A stretch of DNA of 64,000 bases from Sternotherus odoratus (taxonomy: Eukaryota > Chordata > Testudines > Kinosternidae). The DNA lies in assembly GCA_032164245.1 (NCBI GenBank), contig JAVMKO010000003.1:133121924-133185923 (forward strand). The letters run 5' to 3'. The notes beneath the pieces are model-generated. The model had not been told where the DNA came from. It was given only the letters and a program-made list of their open reading frames with translations, and made no database searches. Below are positions 33,946 to 48,359 of the stretch, one piece after another; positions within the stretch are counted from its first letter, which is position 1, and each line of letters starts with the position of its first letter. A program made the position numbers and the translations under genes.

Positions 33946-36201
33946 GCTGCTGACCCATCAGATCTTGTACCTCAATTAGTTAGAATTAAAACCCTAATCT
34001 CACTTAGGAATGGCTGTTGATGTTAAGTTTTTCTTCTCTGCCGTCTTGTTTTGTGGGATACTATATTTCATGCAGGTTGCGGAGGGGAAAGAAAGACTGA
34101 GTATTAAATGGGGTGTTTTTGTTCTGATGGCAAACAAGAAAATTGTTGTGGAAAAATGTTTTCTCAGTTATAAGACCTTTTAAAAATAAAAGGTAATTCA
34201 AAAGTAGAATACCGTGTGGACCTTTCTTTTTTTTATTCCTGCATGGAAATGCCACTATCACAATAAGTAACAGCAATTCATTGCTTTGGAAAAAAGAAAT
34301 ATGAATTTGTCCTCTTTCAGATTTATTGTTTATCATAATCATCTTTCCAGTGAAAAGGGCTAATTCACTCTTTCTATAGGAATATTTTAAGTGTGATTAT
34401 CATAATACCACAGCTGCTGAAAAGGTCTAAAATAGGACATTGACCTTGAATGTGTTTCTGCATTTAGCATTTGGTGCTTAACATTCAGGAAACAATATAA
34501 CTGCAACTCATTTATCAACGTGTAATCTCAGAATGTTAACTCTTGCTCTGTAAATACATGCCATAAGGATTGTTGAAAGCTTGCGGTATCCCATGAAGTA
34601 CATGTGGTATTTTATCAGTGTAAATATGTATAAGATTTTCAAGATTTCTGCTGGGAATACTCAATAACTAAAGTAAGTTTTCCCTTTGGTACTGCACTAG
34701 TTTATGATTTAATTTTTACTGACATTCCACCAGTCATATTATTAGCTTCACAAAATGAAAGTGAAATAATCCTGTATTAATTAAACAGAGCAACTGAATT
34801 CCCTCAGTCATCTTATCCTTTGCTGTCTGAGACAGTAACACTCTTCTGCTTCTCTGAAGAAACTTACACTGGGATAAGAGCTGGGTGTAATCGAAAAATA
34901 TCAATATTGGAGTGGATGCTCCATTTCTCTCTAATGAGTGGACTTTTTTTGGATGTCAGGCAATGGGTGGCCACTTTTTTTTTTTTTTAGGCTTTGGAAA
35001 AGGTATTTTGTTCAGTAGAACAGTTTTCACTTACAGCAGTATGAAAGGGTTCTATTCTCTATCAGGGAAGGCAGTCATTTAAATATCAATGCCAGTGTCC
35101 TTGAAAATAAAGGAAATAGAAAATATGGAGTGTTTTATTAAGATCAGGTGACTTTGCCATATTACCATATACAGTCAAGTGATTGCTGTGATTTTTTGGA
35201 GAAGAAATTTCATCTGCTACAGTTTAAAAAATAACCAACTAACCCTCAGCTTTGTGTGTGGAAGAATAATTCCTGGTCTATGGTGAAGTTGTAAAGCACA
35301 TTTTGAGATAGTGTTGGGTTGTTGTTTTTTTTGTCCATGATCAAAGCAAGAAGTGATTAATGCTAAATACAGATTGAAGTAGCAGATGGTTCTAAAGTAA
35401 TTACCTGCCATGCTTTGTCCAACTATATACAAACGTGAACAAAGTTTGCAACTTTTTTAGCGCAAAGAATTTTTTTTCAACATTAACAGTGTGTCCAGAG
35501 ATGCACTGCGTGCCTTCTAATAAAGAGCACGAAAGGCAAAACTCCAAAATCAAATCCGTGTGTCCAAACCAATTATGTGTCTAAGGAGCAATAAGACAGC
35601 AGCAGCGCGGTTTTAATGCTAAGCATTCAGTAGCATAACAGAAATTTGTTTTTATTTGACACTAGCTCGCCAAGTTACTTTGCAGAGTGGCAAAGAGGGA
35701 ATTGCAAATAAACACTAATTTGGTCCTCTCATAGTTCATTTCAAACAAATGGTGATATTTCAACATTTAATTCAAACTTGATGGAAGATATGATAGCCCA
35801 TTTCTAGATTTCGTTGAGATGGGGAACATCCTTCTTAACTATACTAGGTGCAGAACGAGTATTTGTTTTAAAATAAATAATCTCCGAGCAGGTGCTTGAA
35901 TTTTTGATGTTTTTTTCCCTTCCCAACTGTCTTTTCCTCATAGCGCTTTTAAGTAAATATAATGCACTTGGCACGACGTGCTGTGCTGCTTCTGTAAAGT
36001 GCCACTGAATCTTTGCCTTGAGGTAGCTGTGGTTAAGGAATCTGGCTGCTTGGATGCCTTGAAATGTTGATTGTATTTAAGTGTGAATGCGCTTAAAGAT
36101 GTACTGTTCTGTACATAGGGATAATTATACGCATAGAGAGATGTGGAGATGCAGACACTGCACCATAATTCTCATTGACTGGTGCAGACACTCATGACAG
36201 T

Positions 36202-36217
36202 CCCCCCCCCCCCCCCC
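36202..36217. repeat. Poly-C run (16 nt)
   Basis: An uninterrupted C homopolymer followed by a T/CT tract. Confidence 0.95.
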
Positions 36218-38893
36218 TTTTCTCTCTGTTTCATTTCTACTGTGTTTTGTATACTCCTTGTGGTAAGATTTTGCACTGTAGATATTAATACATTTTTCAG
36301 ACGCGCATGTGTGTACATGCATGTTCTTAATCCATAGCCTCTGCTGAAATTCTTTAAACCAGTGCCTGCCTGGATTGTATTTTTTCCCCCAGTGCTTTTT
36401 ATTTATTTCAAATGTGGTGCAAGAAAGTTTACTGGGAAAACTTAACTACACACTTGCCCCAGTTATCTGTTGTAGTATTCTTTCATTTTTTTAGCTGAAC
36501 GGTAACTGGGGAAACCAAAGTTCAAGAATGCAGTTGGAATTCCAGACCCTGGCCTGGTGGAGGTGACACTTTCAGTCCTAGGGGAGAAAGCCAACTGCTT
36601 TGTTTATCAACACGCAAAGTATAGCACAGCACTGTGTTTCTGGTCATCTAAGGAGCAGCACAGCAGTGAAGGCAGCTGCTTGCCTGGATGAAAGATGGTT
36701 GGTGGAAAGGTAGTGATGGTTAATAGGGGGAGAGAAAGATTGGATAGGGAGGGAAAGCAAAGGGGTAGTGGAAACTATATGGACATGAAAAGGATGGAAG
36801 ACAGACCACAAGAGAAGGCAATAGACCGTCAGATTTTCAGCTGCTGAGTATATATACAGTCTAAAAGATAATGAACAAAAGTAAACATGAGGTAAATTTT
36901 GGTCTGAATAGGTTTAAAATGCTTTAATAATAATATTTCAAATTAAATATGTTCCAGTAACAATGATGATACTTTAAAAATGACTTGTCTCAAATTACTC
37001 ATATATATAGATCCTTCATGGATTATCTTTTAATAATAAAAGACACACAGGTACAGGGTCTGAAGGAATTTCAAACCCAAATGCCGGTATAGTTATAAAA
37101 TAGCTACTTTATAGTGAGTGTATATGTATTTTTAAAGTTATACATTTAAACTAAAGACATTTATTGCTTTATATATTGTTGGAGACGTGCATGTATAAAC
37201 CAGTTAGTGGGATTTGGACTTTGGATTTATAGGGAAATCAAGATTTCTATAGCACAGAATAAATATTTAATTTTCAAGTGCTGATTTGGTTGCCACAATC
37301 ACAGCATTTCTTTTATCAAAGTGCTTTTTTAAGAAGGGGTTTTAATGCCGTAAAATGATAAAATTCCTCTTGTTTTAAGATTTGATAAAAAACTACTTTT
37401 TTTTTGTCTGTATGGTATGTCTGCAGAATGCCTGGGCTTTATTCTACATTTCAGAGCTCTTTTAATTCACTGCTCACAACCGAATTTACATCTTAATTAC
37501 AGAGTTCACATTTAACAATATAGACAGCATAATGCTACTGGTAATTAAGCTTTTACTACCTGCTTTTTATACAGTAGTGAGAGCCATGGTTGTGCTGTGT
37601 GAAGTCTGATCCTTAAACTTGCATGTATTTTATGATGCATATGTAAGGAGCAGGCCTATCTTTTACATCTGGTTAAATACATTACACTGGAAATCACTCT
37701 CCGTCACAAACATGTCTATTGCATTTATATTTTTGGACTTAATTTCTGGGATTTCTTTCCCCCAAAAGCTGTGTAATAGATTTTAAGAGGACTTTTTGTT
37801 CCCATTTGTGAATAGTATTAATGCATTCTGAGGGTGTGCACTGGTTTGTTTTGATCTTAAAGATTATGTCATTTGCATCATGTAGGACTCCAGTCACAAA
37901 AGATTTGTGCACACTAGAGCTGAATTAGAAAAAATTGTGGGTCCTCCACTCTTAAGAAGGTAGCAGTTATCTCCTCATCATAAGTAGCTGGTATTTATTT
38001 CCACTGCAGGTTGGCAGGAAAAAAATCTTTCTCTGAAACCAGAAAATAAATATATTTTAGCTGAAGTGTTGTTAATAAACTGTAGCTTTTGAGGGATATT
38101 AATCATATCCCCATTTTTCAGCTGCTCTTTTTAAAATTTGTGTTTAGAGTGTAAACAGTATCTGATTTTGTGTATGGTCACTTGCTTAAAATTGGTTTAT
38201 TCAATGAGTTTTCTTTATGAGGTGGATGACTGACTTATAAAAGCAAGTGGTTTGGAGCAATTGGGTTCAAAGATGATTATGTAGGCAATGGCATGTGGCA
38301 TATATACAGGTAATGGGTGTGATATGTTTACTTTCCTTCCAGTTTCGTAAAATTTGCTTTAAAAATAAATTTTAAAAAAACAACCTGCAAGAGTATGTAT
38401 GGAGACCTACCACAATGCAGTCTGATCTTGTTAAAATGAAACAGGTTGAGTTTAGTCCATTATAATCCCTGCACAGTTACAGAAGAAATTGATCAGTGCA
38501 GCAGCTTTTCCTTCTGTTTATGAACAACACCTAATTGTTTTGCATTTGTGGCTAATGTGTTAAATATGCCCATATTAGCATGTGTCTACTATAGGTATAT
38601 GTACACGTATGTGCTCCCAACAATGTCTGCACCTGTGCTGTTAAAACAGATGCATTTTTAAAGTGTAATTTTTCTGTCAAGTCTGTACTGAATGAGATTT
38701 TCAGTTCTAAATATATATTTAAAAAATTGACAATGCAAACCTACAGTTAAAAGTTCAGTTACCCAGAATCTTTAGAACAATTAATTTTGAGTTTAGGTGC
38801 TCAGTATGTACCAGAAAAATTAGAAGATAAAAAAATCATTTATGCATGTAAAAAAGCAAAAGCACTTAAACCGTCTCCTTCCCCATCCCTCCC

Positions 38894-41800
38894 TCCCCCC
38901 CCCCCCCAGCAATCCTTCCTCCCCACACAACAATCAAATAAACAGACAATGGCAGCACAAACTTAGTTCTCTACCTTATGATGAATTCTTCACAACATTA
39001 ACTGAGAGTCTGCATGTATTTCTTCCATTCAAGGTACCTGGCTAACAGTGTTTTAAGTTACAGAAAACATCTAGTGCCTAGAGAGTTATGCTAATTAGTT
39101 TTTCTTTGTAGCCTCTTAGACAATATTGGTAGCATTTACATTTCTTTTTATTAACTCCCTACTCTCAGTTTTCAGTCTGTTTCAGTTTCTCCACCCCTCT
39201 CTACCTGCCTGGCTCTTCTCAATCTGTGCAGCCTCTGTTCTCCTCACATCTGATTGGCTAATGTGCTACCAATCCAGTATCTGTCTTGGCCAGTGGGACT
39301 GCATATGTAAAGCCCTACTTCATATTAATAAGCTCCAATCGGGGCTTTAAGTCCTTGATTAGGAGAGTGTGAGAGCTTTTGGTCCCAACTGGCTGTGCCT
39401 ATAGGCTTGTCACCAGGAGAACATTTGTGTTAATTGCACTGTGCTCTGTCAAGGAAACTTTGATTTATTGCTGGGGTGCACAAATAATGGTTGCCGAGCG
39501 CACATGGATTCGGTAGAACTTTGCCTTCCTGAATCTTTTTCCCTTCACTACGAAGAAGAGTAGGTACCTTTCTTCCTTCCTTTTTTTTTTTTTTGTGTGT
39601 GTGTTCCTTTTTAAAAAAATGAAAACATATAAACATTGATTCAGGTAGTGCTCTGTGGCGTCTGTGTGCTTGAATGGTCGTTTGTGTCTGTCTTGTCTTT
39701 TTTGTGCTGAGGGTGATCTGCTAATTCAGTAAGTGGAGAATTGTTCTCTGACTACAATGTTACCTTTGAGTCAAAGCCCTGTGACTGTCAGTAAAACAGC
39801 TGTGTGACAGTCACTTCTTATTCAGGTACTAATAATAGGCACTTGGCACAAATGTGAATTGTTAAAATATGCCTTGGAGTAGGACACATTTTCCCAGGGA
39901 AAAAAGGTTTAAAAATAATATATTCTGAAAATGATTTATATTAGTGCCTCGTGTATTTTCAGTATGACAGATATTTTGGACTCCCTGTCATGTCTGTCTA
40001 TGCAGAATTAGCGGGGAAAATAACAGAACTGCTAATACCTCTTTAAGGATGAATATTCACAACTAGATTTCTGCAATTCAGGTCTAAAATACTGTTCAAC
40101 CAGCACTTCACTGACAAATCAGTCTATGTAGTAACAAGGGAATTGTGTGCCTTTTAATAAAGGGGAAGAAAATACTGAGGAAGAAAAGAACCAAACTGGT
40201 TTCTAATGTTTTGTACTTTAATAGAGAACTGGTAGATTGAAATAAATTTGTGGCAACTAGCCTGTAGCCTGTTTTGTTTTATTTTGTTGTTTCTCTTCCC
40301 TGTAAAAGACAATAGAATACTTTTTAATGTATATAATGTATAGAGAGTTGTTACATCTGTATCTATTAACTACCTAGTTTTGTATACATGCAGGTAGACA
40401 TACTTGCACTCTCTGCGATAAAAAGCAGAAAACCCAAACAAAATCCGCATTCTAGTGCTGATGAGTAGCTTATAAACTTGATTTCAACATATACTCAGGA
40501 TTAAATATTAGTATATCATGGGAGCTGTCATTGATTCATTTTCCTTTATGTCGAACTAGTTATTTTGCTTTGCTTTATATTACACTAGCAATGAATGTTG
40601 TAATACTGAAGAAAAAATGCTGATAGAAATATAGCCCTAGATGTACTGTGTAGGAAGGCTGTATAGAGAGGTGACCATGTATTATAGGTAGATGCCCACT
40701 AGCTGTCCTTAGTGTCTGCATATTGCATTGCTATTTGTAATTAAGCCAGAGATGGAAAGTGACTTACAGTGACTGTATGCTGATGATATAACATAGGAAC
40801 TAAAGAGAACAGCAGTAAATAGACTTGCCAATTGGAAAACAGTTTGAGATGAGAGAGGGAAGAACCCCCTATAAAACTGCAGAGGGAAATAAATGAAAAT
40901 AAACAAAGGTCGGATGCCCACTAAGATATGGTTTATAGGTCAGTGCTCCGTGAGCTGGTGTATAATGTAAGAATGCAATGGCCATAGCTTTCACTGAATG
41001 TTTTAAATTTTCTGTAGAAAATAATTTAAAAAAAATTAAAGATAGGAAGAAGTTCTTTTTAAAGGAGCTTTCCTGAATTTACCTTCTTACAGCTAATTTG
41101 AATGATTAGTTTAGATAACCCTCTTAAAGTAGATGCATTTAAATGAAATCAGGGCACATGTCTTTTTGGCTCTGCTGCAAGATTTAAACTAATTCTTCCC
41201 TCCTCCCCCCCCCCCCACCCCCTTTTGGCTCAACTAAAAGTCTTCTTAAAACAATCCAATTTACTTTCCGGATGTAGGGTATGATGGGTGTGTGGTTGAG
41301 TGGGCAGACAGAAATATCTAATGTTCAGAAACACATCTGTCTCTGTCTCAATTAATAAACCCCAGAACTATCAATATTGATAGTAGTTGTATTTTGACTG
41401 TATGCTGTCGTGCACATGCACAGGAAACCACAGAGAAAGCTATACAGATGAAATAAACATTTCTACAAGTGGACAATTTCTACAATAATTATTGTGTAGA
41501 GGAGGATCCAGGCTAAAAATTGACCAAACATTTTGGGAGTGCACAGACATCTATCTGACCATCACTAGGTATGCTTTGATTTTAAGGCAGAGCATGTTAA
41601 AGAATGCAATAACTTAAAGCCATCTGCAACCTTGGTTTTTGCTTTTCAGCAATAGTAATAATACTAATAATTAATAATAATAGTTAATAATCTAACAGAT
41701 GCAATAAATATATCTGCCCATTTTGACATATGTGTCAGTTTAATCATTCTAAATGAATCATTGTGCTCATAACATGAAATCTCCTACAACCTCTGATTAA

Positions 41801-42362
41801 AATGTAACATTGACTACAGGATTATAGAGCGGACTTAATTTTACTGACTGTTTTAACAGTTGTCACAGCTGTTGGAAGAAGGAAAGGCAATTGAAACACT
41901 CCAAAGAAGGGGAGGAGGGGGAGGAACTAGTTTAGTAAATTTAAACATGATCTCTGAGTGCCAAACATAGAAAACTGAATAGATTTGTGACTCCAGATAG
42001 CTTCTGTGCACTGTGTCCATTTGCCCTTTGTGGATCACTCTATCTGTTTCATGAATTTGTACCCCTTGATCCCTTTCCCTACTTTCCCCATTCAAAAATA
42101 TGCAAAATAATTTAATTAAAAAGAAACAAATGTGGCTGTTACAATGTTGCATTGATTTTTATTTGATTCTACAGCATGAGGGATAAAATGCACAGATTAT
42201 GAGCAGTAAGAGAAGTGTAATTTAGATAATGAAAGTGGATCTAGTCTGGAGTCACATACAATAAAAATACTTTAATATGATGATAGTGTACATCGTTCAT
42301 ATTCTTTTTTATAAACAGTATCCTGTTTCAATCTGGGAATGGTTCATGTGTTTACTTATATA
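38894..42362. other. Non-coding background
   Basis: Poly-C runs lie at 38895-38907 and 41205-41216. A TAA-rich tract lies at 41648-41692. The interval 39225-39560 has ATTGG/CCAAT motifs (39252, 39270, 39335) and is discussed under findings. No coding exon is seen. Confidence 0.5.
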
Positions 42363-42366
42363 ATAA

Positions 42367-42402
42367 GTGTGTGTGTGTATGAGAGAGAGAGAGAGAGAGA
42401 GA
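42367..42402. repeat. GT/GA compound microsatellite
   Basis: A GTGTGTGTGTGT run followed by about ten GA units. Confidence 0.9.
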
Positions 42403-45400
42403 TCTGAGAGAGTGTTTGTCTTAATTTCATTCTTCCCCTATCAAAATATTTTGAGATAGTTCTTATTTCCAAAGAATTTGTTCTGGAAATACCTGCAATT
42501 TGTGAAGATGGGGGAAGGGTGGACTGTAGAACATTTCTTCATCCATTAGTGGGAAATGACAATCGACTTCACTCTACAGTTACTTTCTTTGAGGTGGAGG
42601 TTTTTAACCTCACATATTGGAGGTGTTCGTTATCTTAGCCTTTTTTAAAAATAAAGCAAGCAGTTAGCATTCAATTCCAAAACCTAGAGGGACTCAGCTA
42701 CCGTACTAAGCACACAATGCAGAACCAAACTTTCTGGTATGAAGTAAGCCCAAAAGTGTGTCTGAATGAATAGATTTCTTTTTTGTTCTCTTTGGACAGC
42801 AAATGGGCCTTCTTCCATGTTTCCTTTTTTGTTTTTGCTTTTGAGTTTTGTTTTTTTGTTTTTCCATAGACTTCTTTGGCAAGTTTTCAAATCCTGCGGA
42901 AAGTGTGAAGGGCTTGTTCTGAAATGGCTCTTTGACAGCTTTTCATTTACTGGGGCTGGCCCCTCTTTTAGTGATGGCTGCTCATTTTTTAATGTGTTTA
43001 TGGTTGTGCTCTTTTATTTACTGAGCCTGGTGCGTTGCAGTGGTAATTAACCCATGTTATTAGCAAAGCCCTTGTGGATGTCCATTAATTCTCTTGAATG
43101 GCTGATAATTTTCTCTACTGTTTTTTTTCTTTTGCATGGCATGCTGTCCTTTTTTTTTTTTTTTTTTGAAGAGCCCTATGTTTTAAGACCTTTTATTTCA
43201 CTAAAGCCTAGACATATAGAAGGCACTGTACCTGTAATCCTACAGTAAGGAATATCTCTACTCTTGGCAAAGTGTTTTCAAAGATGCTAATGGGAATGGA
43301 CGCAATAGAAAGAAGCGATATGCATTATTTATTTATTTATTTTCAAAAACACATGCAAAGAACAGGGAGTAGGACTAGCCTTTATAGCCTTCACTTCCTG
43401 GAGCTGCGTTGGACTGTTGTGACAGTTCAGGTGTTCGTTTTGTTGTTTTAATCAGATTTCATCTTCGCTCATAGCACTTTGGGCATGTAAAAGAAAATAT
43501 TGAGCCAGCAGAAAAATACTTGTGCTTGCAGTGCTGAGAAAAGATAAGGACTGCCTCATTAGCCAAGCCCTACTTTTGCAATTAATTTCAAATCCATGGT
43601 GCTATTCATCAAATACAGAAGGTAACTTGTCCATGATTATACTTAACAATACTCAAAGCATTCTTGGCTGAGAGTATCTAGCAGCTATAGTATGCCCATA
43701 TTTCTTAAAGCTACATAAGCCAGTATTGTACAACACACATCACAGATTATACAGTGAAAATGTGATATTAAATCCTAATAATTTTTCAACAGTGTGATTA
43801 GAAATATTCACTAAAATGACTATCATATTCAAAGGACAGTGACCCTTGATATATGGGGTGCTGTTTTCGCCCTATTGCAAGTATAGGTAAGAATGAACTT
43901 ATTAATACATCTGTTAGCACCCTTCAAACAAATGGGCCCAATTTTTAGTAAGTTTTGCTAATATTATATCAGTCATTACAAGGCTTAAGATAGAGATAAT
44001 GCATTTGAAAAGAGCTCTAGGTCAATGTCCCTACTGGAGTTGAAAGTAAGCTCTGTCGTGAGATGAGCTTTGCTGTGAATTCGTGCTTCATAGCAGATTC
44101 ATGGAGAAAGAAACAATAAAATGTTGATATGTTACAAGTGCATATGAGCCTCATGCTAGCGAGCTCTCTAGAGGAAATCTGTGATTATGCTGGGCCAGTT
44201 TGTTCAGTTTTTATCTCTTTTACATCCACTAGTCCTGTATTAAATTATCATTGTCCTAAAGCACATGAGAGAAAAATGAATTGCACTTCTCGACATGCTC
44301 TGACAGTGAAATATTTAGCATCTCTGTCTCCAGTCATACTCATGTGTATGTTTGATAGTGCAGGGATGACACCAACAGTCTCTGCAGCTTGACACTCCAT
44401 TTACTACATGTTCTTTTAAATTTCATACATCTTCTTTTACTTTTAGACATCACTGATGTAATCACACACACACATGTACATTTATGTACAGGTATAAATC
44501 AATTATAAATCCACATACAACAGATTGTGTCACACAGGTTGCACTCTACAGTCATATATTGTATGTAGTGTGTATCTACAATAGCCATGGAAAGTTCTCT
44601 CTCCACTGTTCTGCATGCAGTTACCTTTCTAAGAATTTATGGCTTTCACCTATTGGTTTTGCTTATCTTAGAAGAGGGAGTCAGTTGAATAAATAACAAA
44701 GTAACAAAATTCTTGCTTCTGATTGTATTTGTCAAATTCTTCATAGATTCCAACATTTCTAATTTTTGCATTAATATTGTTTCCACCCTTTTATATAAAT
44801 AATTTGAACTTCCTATAATCATTTACATAAGTAATAATATTTAGGAGCATTCCTGTAATTTTTGGCCTTTATCAAAAAATTTCATTGTGAAAGCACACTT
44901 CCTCTGACATGGTATTGCTTTTATTAAAATATAATTTCTTTTTTAGAAAAAAAATACATATCCCTTTTAATGTAAAGCCTGATGCCTTTAGAAACCTATA
45001 TAAAATATATAGCTTCTATTTTAATTTCCTTCAGATCCACCTCACCCCCCAAAAAAGTAATAAAAAAAATTAAAAAATCAGCCTCTGGTAAATGTTTTAA
45101 GTTGCTCTTGGCAAAAAGTAAAGTATAATGATATGTTAATGCAAAGATTGTTTTCAGTTGTTTATATTGTGCTTTTGCGGGATCATGTGTGCTCTCCCTT
45201 TATTTCTTACAGGGATAGTATTTTTCCATTTCTGTAGTACTTTGCCGAATAATTCGGATGCAATACATATTATAAACCATTGCCTTTTGATATTATGTGC
45301 TCCTTTAAATGAGTCATATTTTTGTAACGTTCTGAAAGATTTAAACCTCTTAGCCTTAGTTGTTTATGTAATGCATGGAATATAATTATTTTTTTCTGTA

Positions 45401-48278
45401 TTTGCTTCCTTTGTAACAGCCAAGTGTATCTTTCCTCCCCATTGCTCTATCGAGTTAGGTTAGTGTTATTGGGAGTCTTCCCTTTCCTAATAAGCTCTTT
45501 TAATTTTCTCTCTGTATTATGAAGCTGAACTTTATCATCTGGTGCAGCATTTTTTGAGCACTTCCTTTCAGATGGAAGTACAATCAAACTTTTTGTTTCA
45601 ATTTTTTCCTACATCTTTGGTATGTAAAATTCTGCTGCTGGTGTCCTGTACAGATCATTTACTAATGAAACATTTAGAATTGAGGTGGATCGGTGCTGTT
45701 TTACTCAATATGTGACAAATGTACAATTTTTCAGCTTGATTTCTGATCCTGAGACATCTTGAGACAGATGACAGGATTTTATATTTGGGCAATATTTATG
45801 TAGAATTTCCTTCAAAAGTAATTTGCATGCACACTATCTGATTTGTATCAAACACATATGGAAACAAAAAAAAATTAAGCATTAAAAATGTACGTCGTAT
45901 CTTCTCCATGACACACCTTGTGACACAGGACATTACACATGCAAGTGTGGAGTGGTTCATCAATATACTGCAGTAACTTCATATGGCCCGGGTTTATTAA
46001 ACAGAGATTCCTTTCCTCCAATCTAATCAATCAGCTCATAATATCCTTGTGTAGAACTGTGCACATTTACTTACGCATGTGGTCATGTATTTTACTGAAC
46101 CTATTCATTTTTCAAGTAAAAATCTAGGAAAAAAAATAATCTCAGCAGAGGTTTTGTATAGGTGGCATAGACGTAGTTGGATAAAGGGCTGTATTCTGAA
46201 GCCAAACTGTAAAACAGAATACTTTTAGTCTCTAGACTACTGCTTTGTAATAATCCCTTGTATCTTATTCCTCTGTCTTTTCATGTGGCTTCGAGTGAAA
46301 CAAAATTGCACATCTCCTTTTCATCATTTTGATTGGAACTGCATACCATATATAATGTGTTTTGGCAGCACTTACCTAGCCAAAGAAAACAAATTAATAT
46401 TAGCCATGCTGAAGGGTGTCAGAAGTATCCACGGATGTGTCGATTTAGCTTTGCTCCATCACACACTCTTTCCTTAAACAACTGGTCAAGCTGTTGCAAG
46501 ATGTACTGTTGGCTACAAAGAGATTCTAATAGGTGTGATCAGAGATTGATGGATGTAGCTAGTTAGAATGAGAAGATGTTGATGATTTGCTGATGCTTAT
46601 TTTGAACATCGTCCCCCCCCAAAAAAGGACAGAAATTGGACAGCCTAACATCATATTTGTCCCATTAAAATCTTGCAGATGTACCCATACTGACAAATGT
46701 AATTAAAAAGTCTGTGTGAAATGAAGATGCTGACTTGCCCTTGAGCATTAGTTAATTTTTTTCCCATATGAAGGATTGGGTGGGGAGGGGAGGAGGAGGT
46801 GGCTTGTTTTATTAAATCCATCCTTATCTATCAGATTCTCCCCCACCCCTTTGGTTTTGTTTACATAAATGTTCTTGGAGAAAACATCTACTTTTGTATC
46901 TCACATCTGAAACTTTTTAAGCATATGTAAAACTGGAAAACCAAATGAAAAGCAATAGTTCATGTAATAGTGAAACCATACACTTCTTAATCTAGCAAAG
47001 CCACCCAGTTTAGTCAGCTGGGGTTTTTTGATCATAATTCTCCACATATTGAAAATGCAACAGAAAGACTGAATCATTATGTTTTATAGTTATTTGCTTT
47101 CATTTACCACGTCCCTCCCAGCAGTTCACTGTCTGGTAATTCCTTCCTCAACTTGGCAGTAGGGTTCAATCTTTTTGGAGAGGATAAGTGTTACTGTCCT
47201 TGTATGTTAAAGCTTCCTTACATTGTTCATGGTACACTTGGCTGACAAGTGTCATGGCTAAAATAATTGTCAGGAATTAATTTTGGAAAGCTGGTGATAT
47301 TGATTAGTGAAACAATTTGATGGTTTTACTGGCCACACTTTGTTGTAGTAAAAGTAGATGCTAAGTAAAAAGTAAATGACATTTTAAAAACAATGCATTT
47401 TGATTACAGTTCTGAAAGCAAGCTAATGGGAATTGCTATCAAAACAATTTTTAGTGAAATTCTAAACAAAAAAAAATGATATAGCAAAAGATTTTTTTCA
47501 CTATAGTTGCTTAATGGGCCTCGAATCTAAGATTTCCACTACTAAATTATATTCATTTTTCCAGCAGTGAAAGAATTTGCTGGCAATGTTCTCATAGCAG
47601 CCGTTAACCTAGTGGGACAGATCAGATGTTTTGAAGTGGCATGAAATGCCATGTCTTTAACCAACTGTTCCCATGAGCAATAAAGGGGTAAAGCCAGAAT
47701 TCCTGTTAACTGAATAAAGGCTTATGGGCACCACATCATCCTTCTATCAGGAGCTGATTGTGTACAGTTGGTGCTGGGTCATATTAAAAGAGCTGAGCTG
47801 CCACTGTTAGTGGTTTACATTAGTATGAATGACACCTGTCCCATCAATCATGGGGCCATGGTGTCACAGATGGAGAAGCAACAATCGGATGAATTACACA
47901 GCATTGCACACTTGGCTTAATTCATCTCATGTTCTCCTACAAATCTAGGGAATGGCTCATTCAGTTCCTGGAGTCCAGACAGAAGCACGAGATGGGCTCA
48001 GGTGGTGGCACGTGCCTGCCCTTTTCTATTCTATCAGAGGTATTCCGCATAAGTCAGTGGGTGGGTGTGGGAAGAGAGTGCACTCCTAGACAAAAGCTTA
48101 AGCAGCAGATTCTTTCACAGGAGCGGATTTTGTAATTAATCAACTGTTCAAACAAACTTAAAATGTTTTCTAAAATTCCATGACATCTCTGTCTACATAC
48201 TTATATGCCTTACATAAATCCACCTTTACATTTCATTATTCAATTGCTACATGGTACCTATCATTTTAAAAGTAATTC
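42403..48278. other. Repeat-poor AT-rich non-coding DNA
   Basis: No gene or named repeat is recognised. T-rich runs lie at about 42845-42860 and 43150-43167. The 42880-43110 stretch is complex and rich in TTAAT/ATTA motifs, and is a candidate regulatory element. Confidence 0.5.
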
Positions 48279-48359
48279 GGGCCAAATTCTTCCTTCAACT
48301 CAGTGGACTTACTCTAATTTACACTGATGTGCTGTACGTGAGAGGAGAATTGTGCCCTG
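48279..48359. mobile_element. Short palindromic MITE
   Basis: Ends GGGCCAAATTCTTCC and GGAGAATTGTGCCC are inverted copies. The interior has TTTACACTGATG, typical of the family. Confidence 0.7.

Larger units (their letters stand above)
32456..38893. other. Repeat-poor AT-rich non-coding DNA
   Basis: No gene or large transposon is recognised over about 6.4 kb. It contains a GT run (33734-33748), a G-rich tract (33911-33945), a 16-nt C run (36202-36217) and T-runs. Stretches 33290-33480 and 35440-35830 keep CpGs and have high sequence complexity, so they are candidates for conserved non-coding DNA. Confidence 0.5.

Noticed and set aside
44460..44520. microRNA-like hairpin around the CA and TGTACA repeats
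   Set aside because: The pairing comes only from simple repeats; no stable stem with a recognisable mature sequence is seen.
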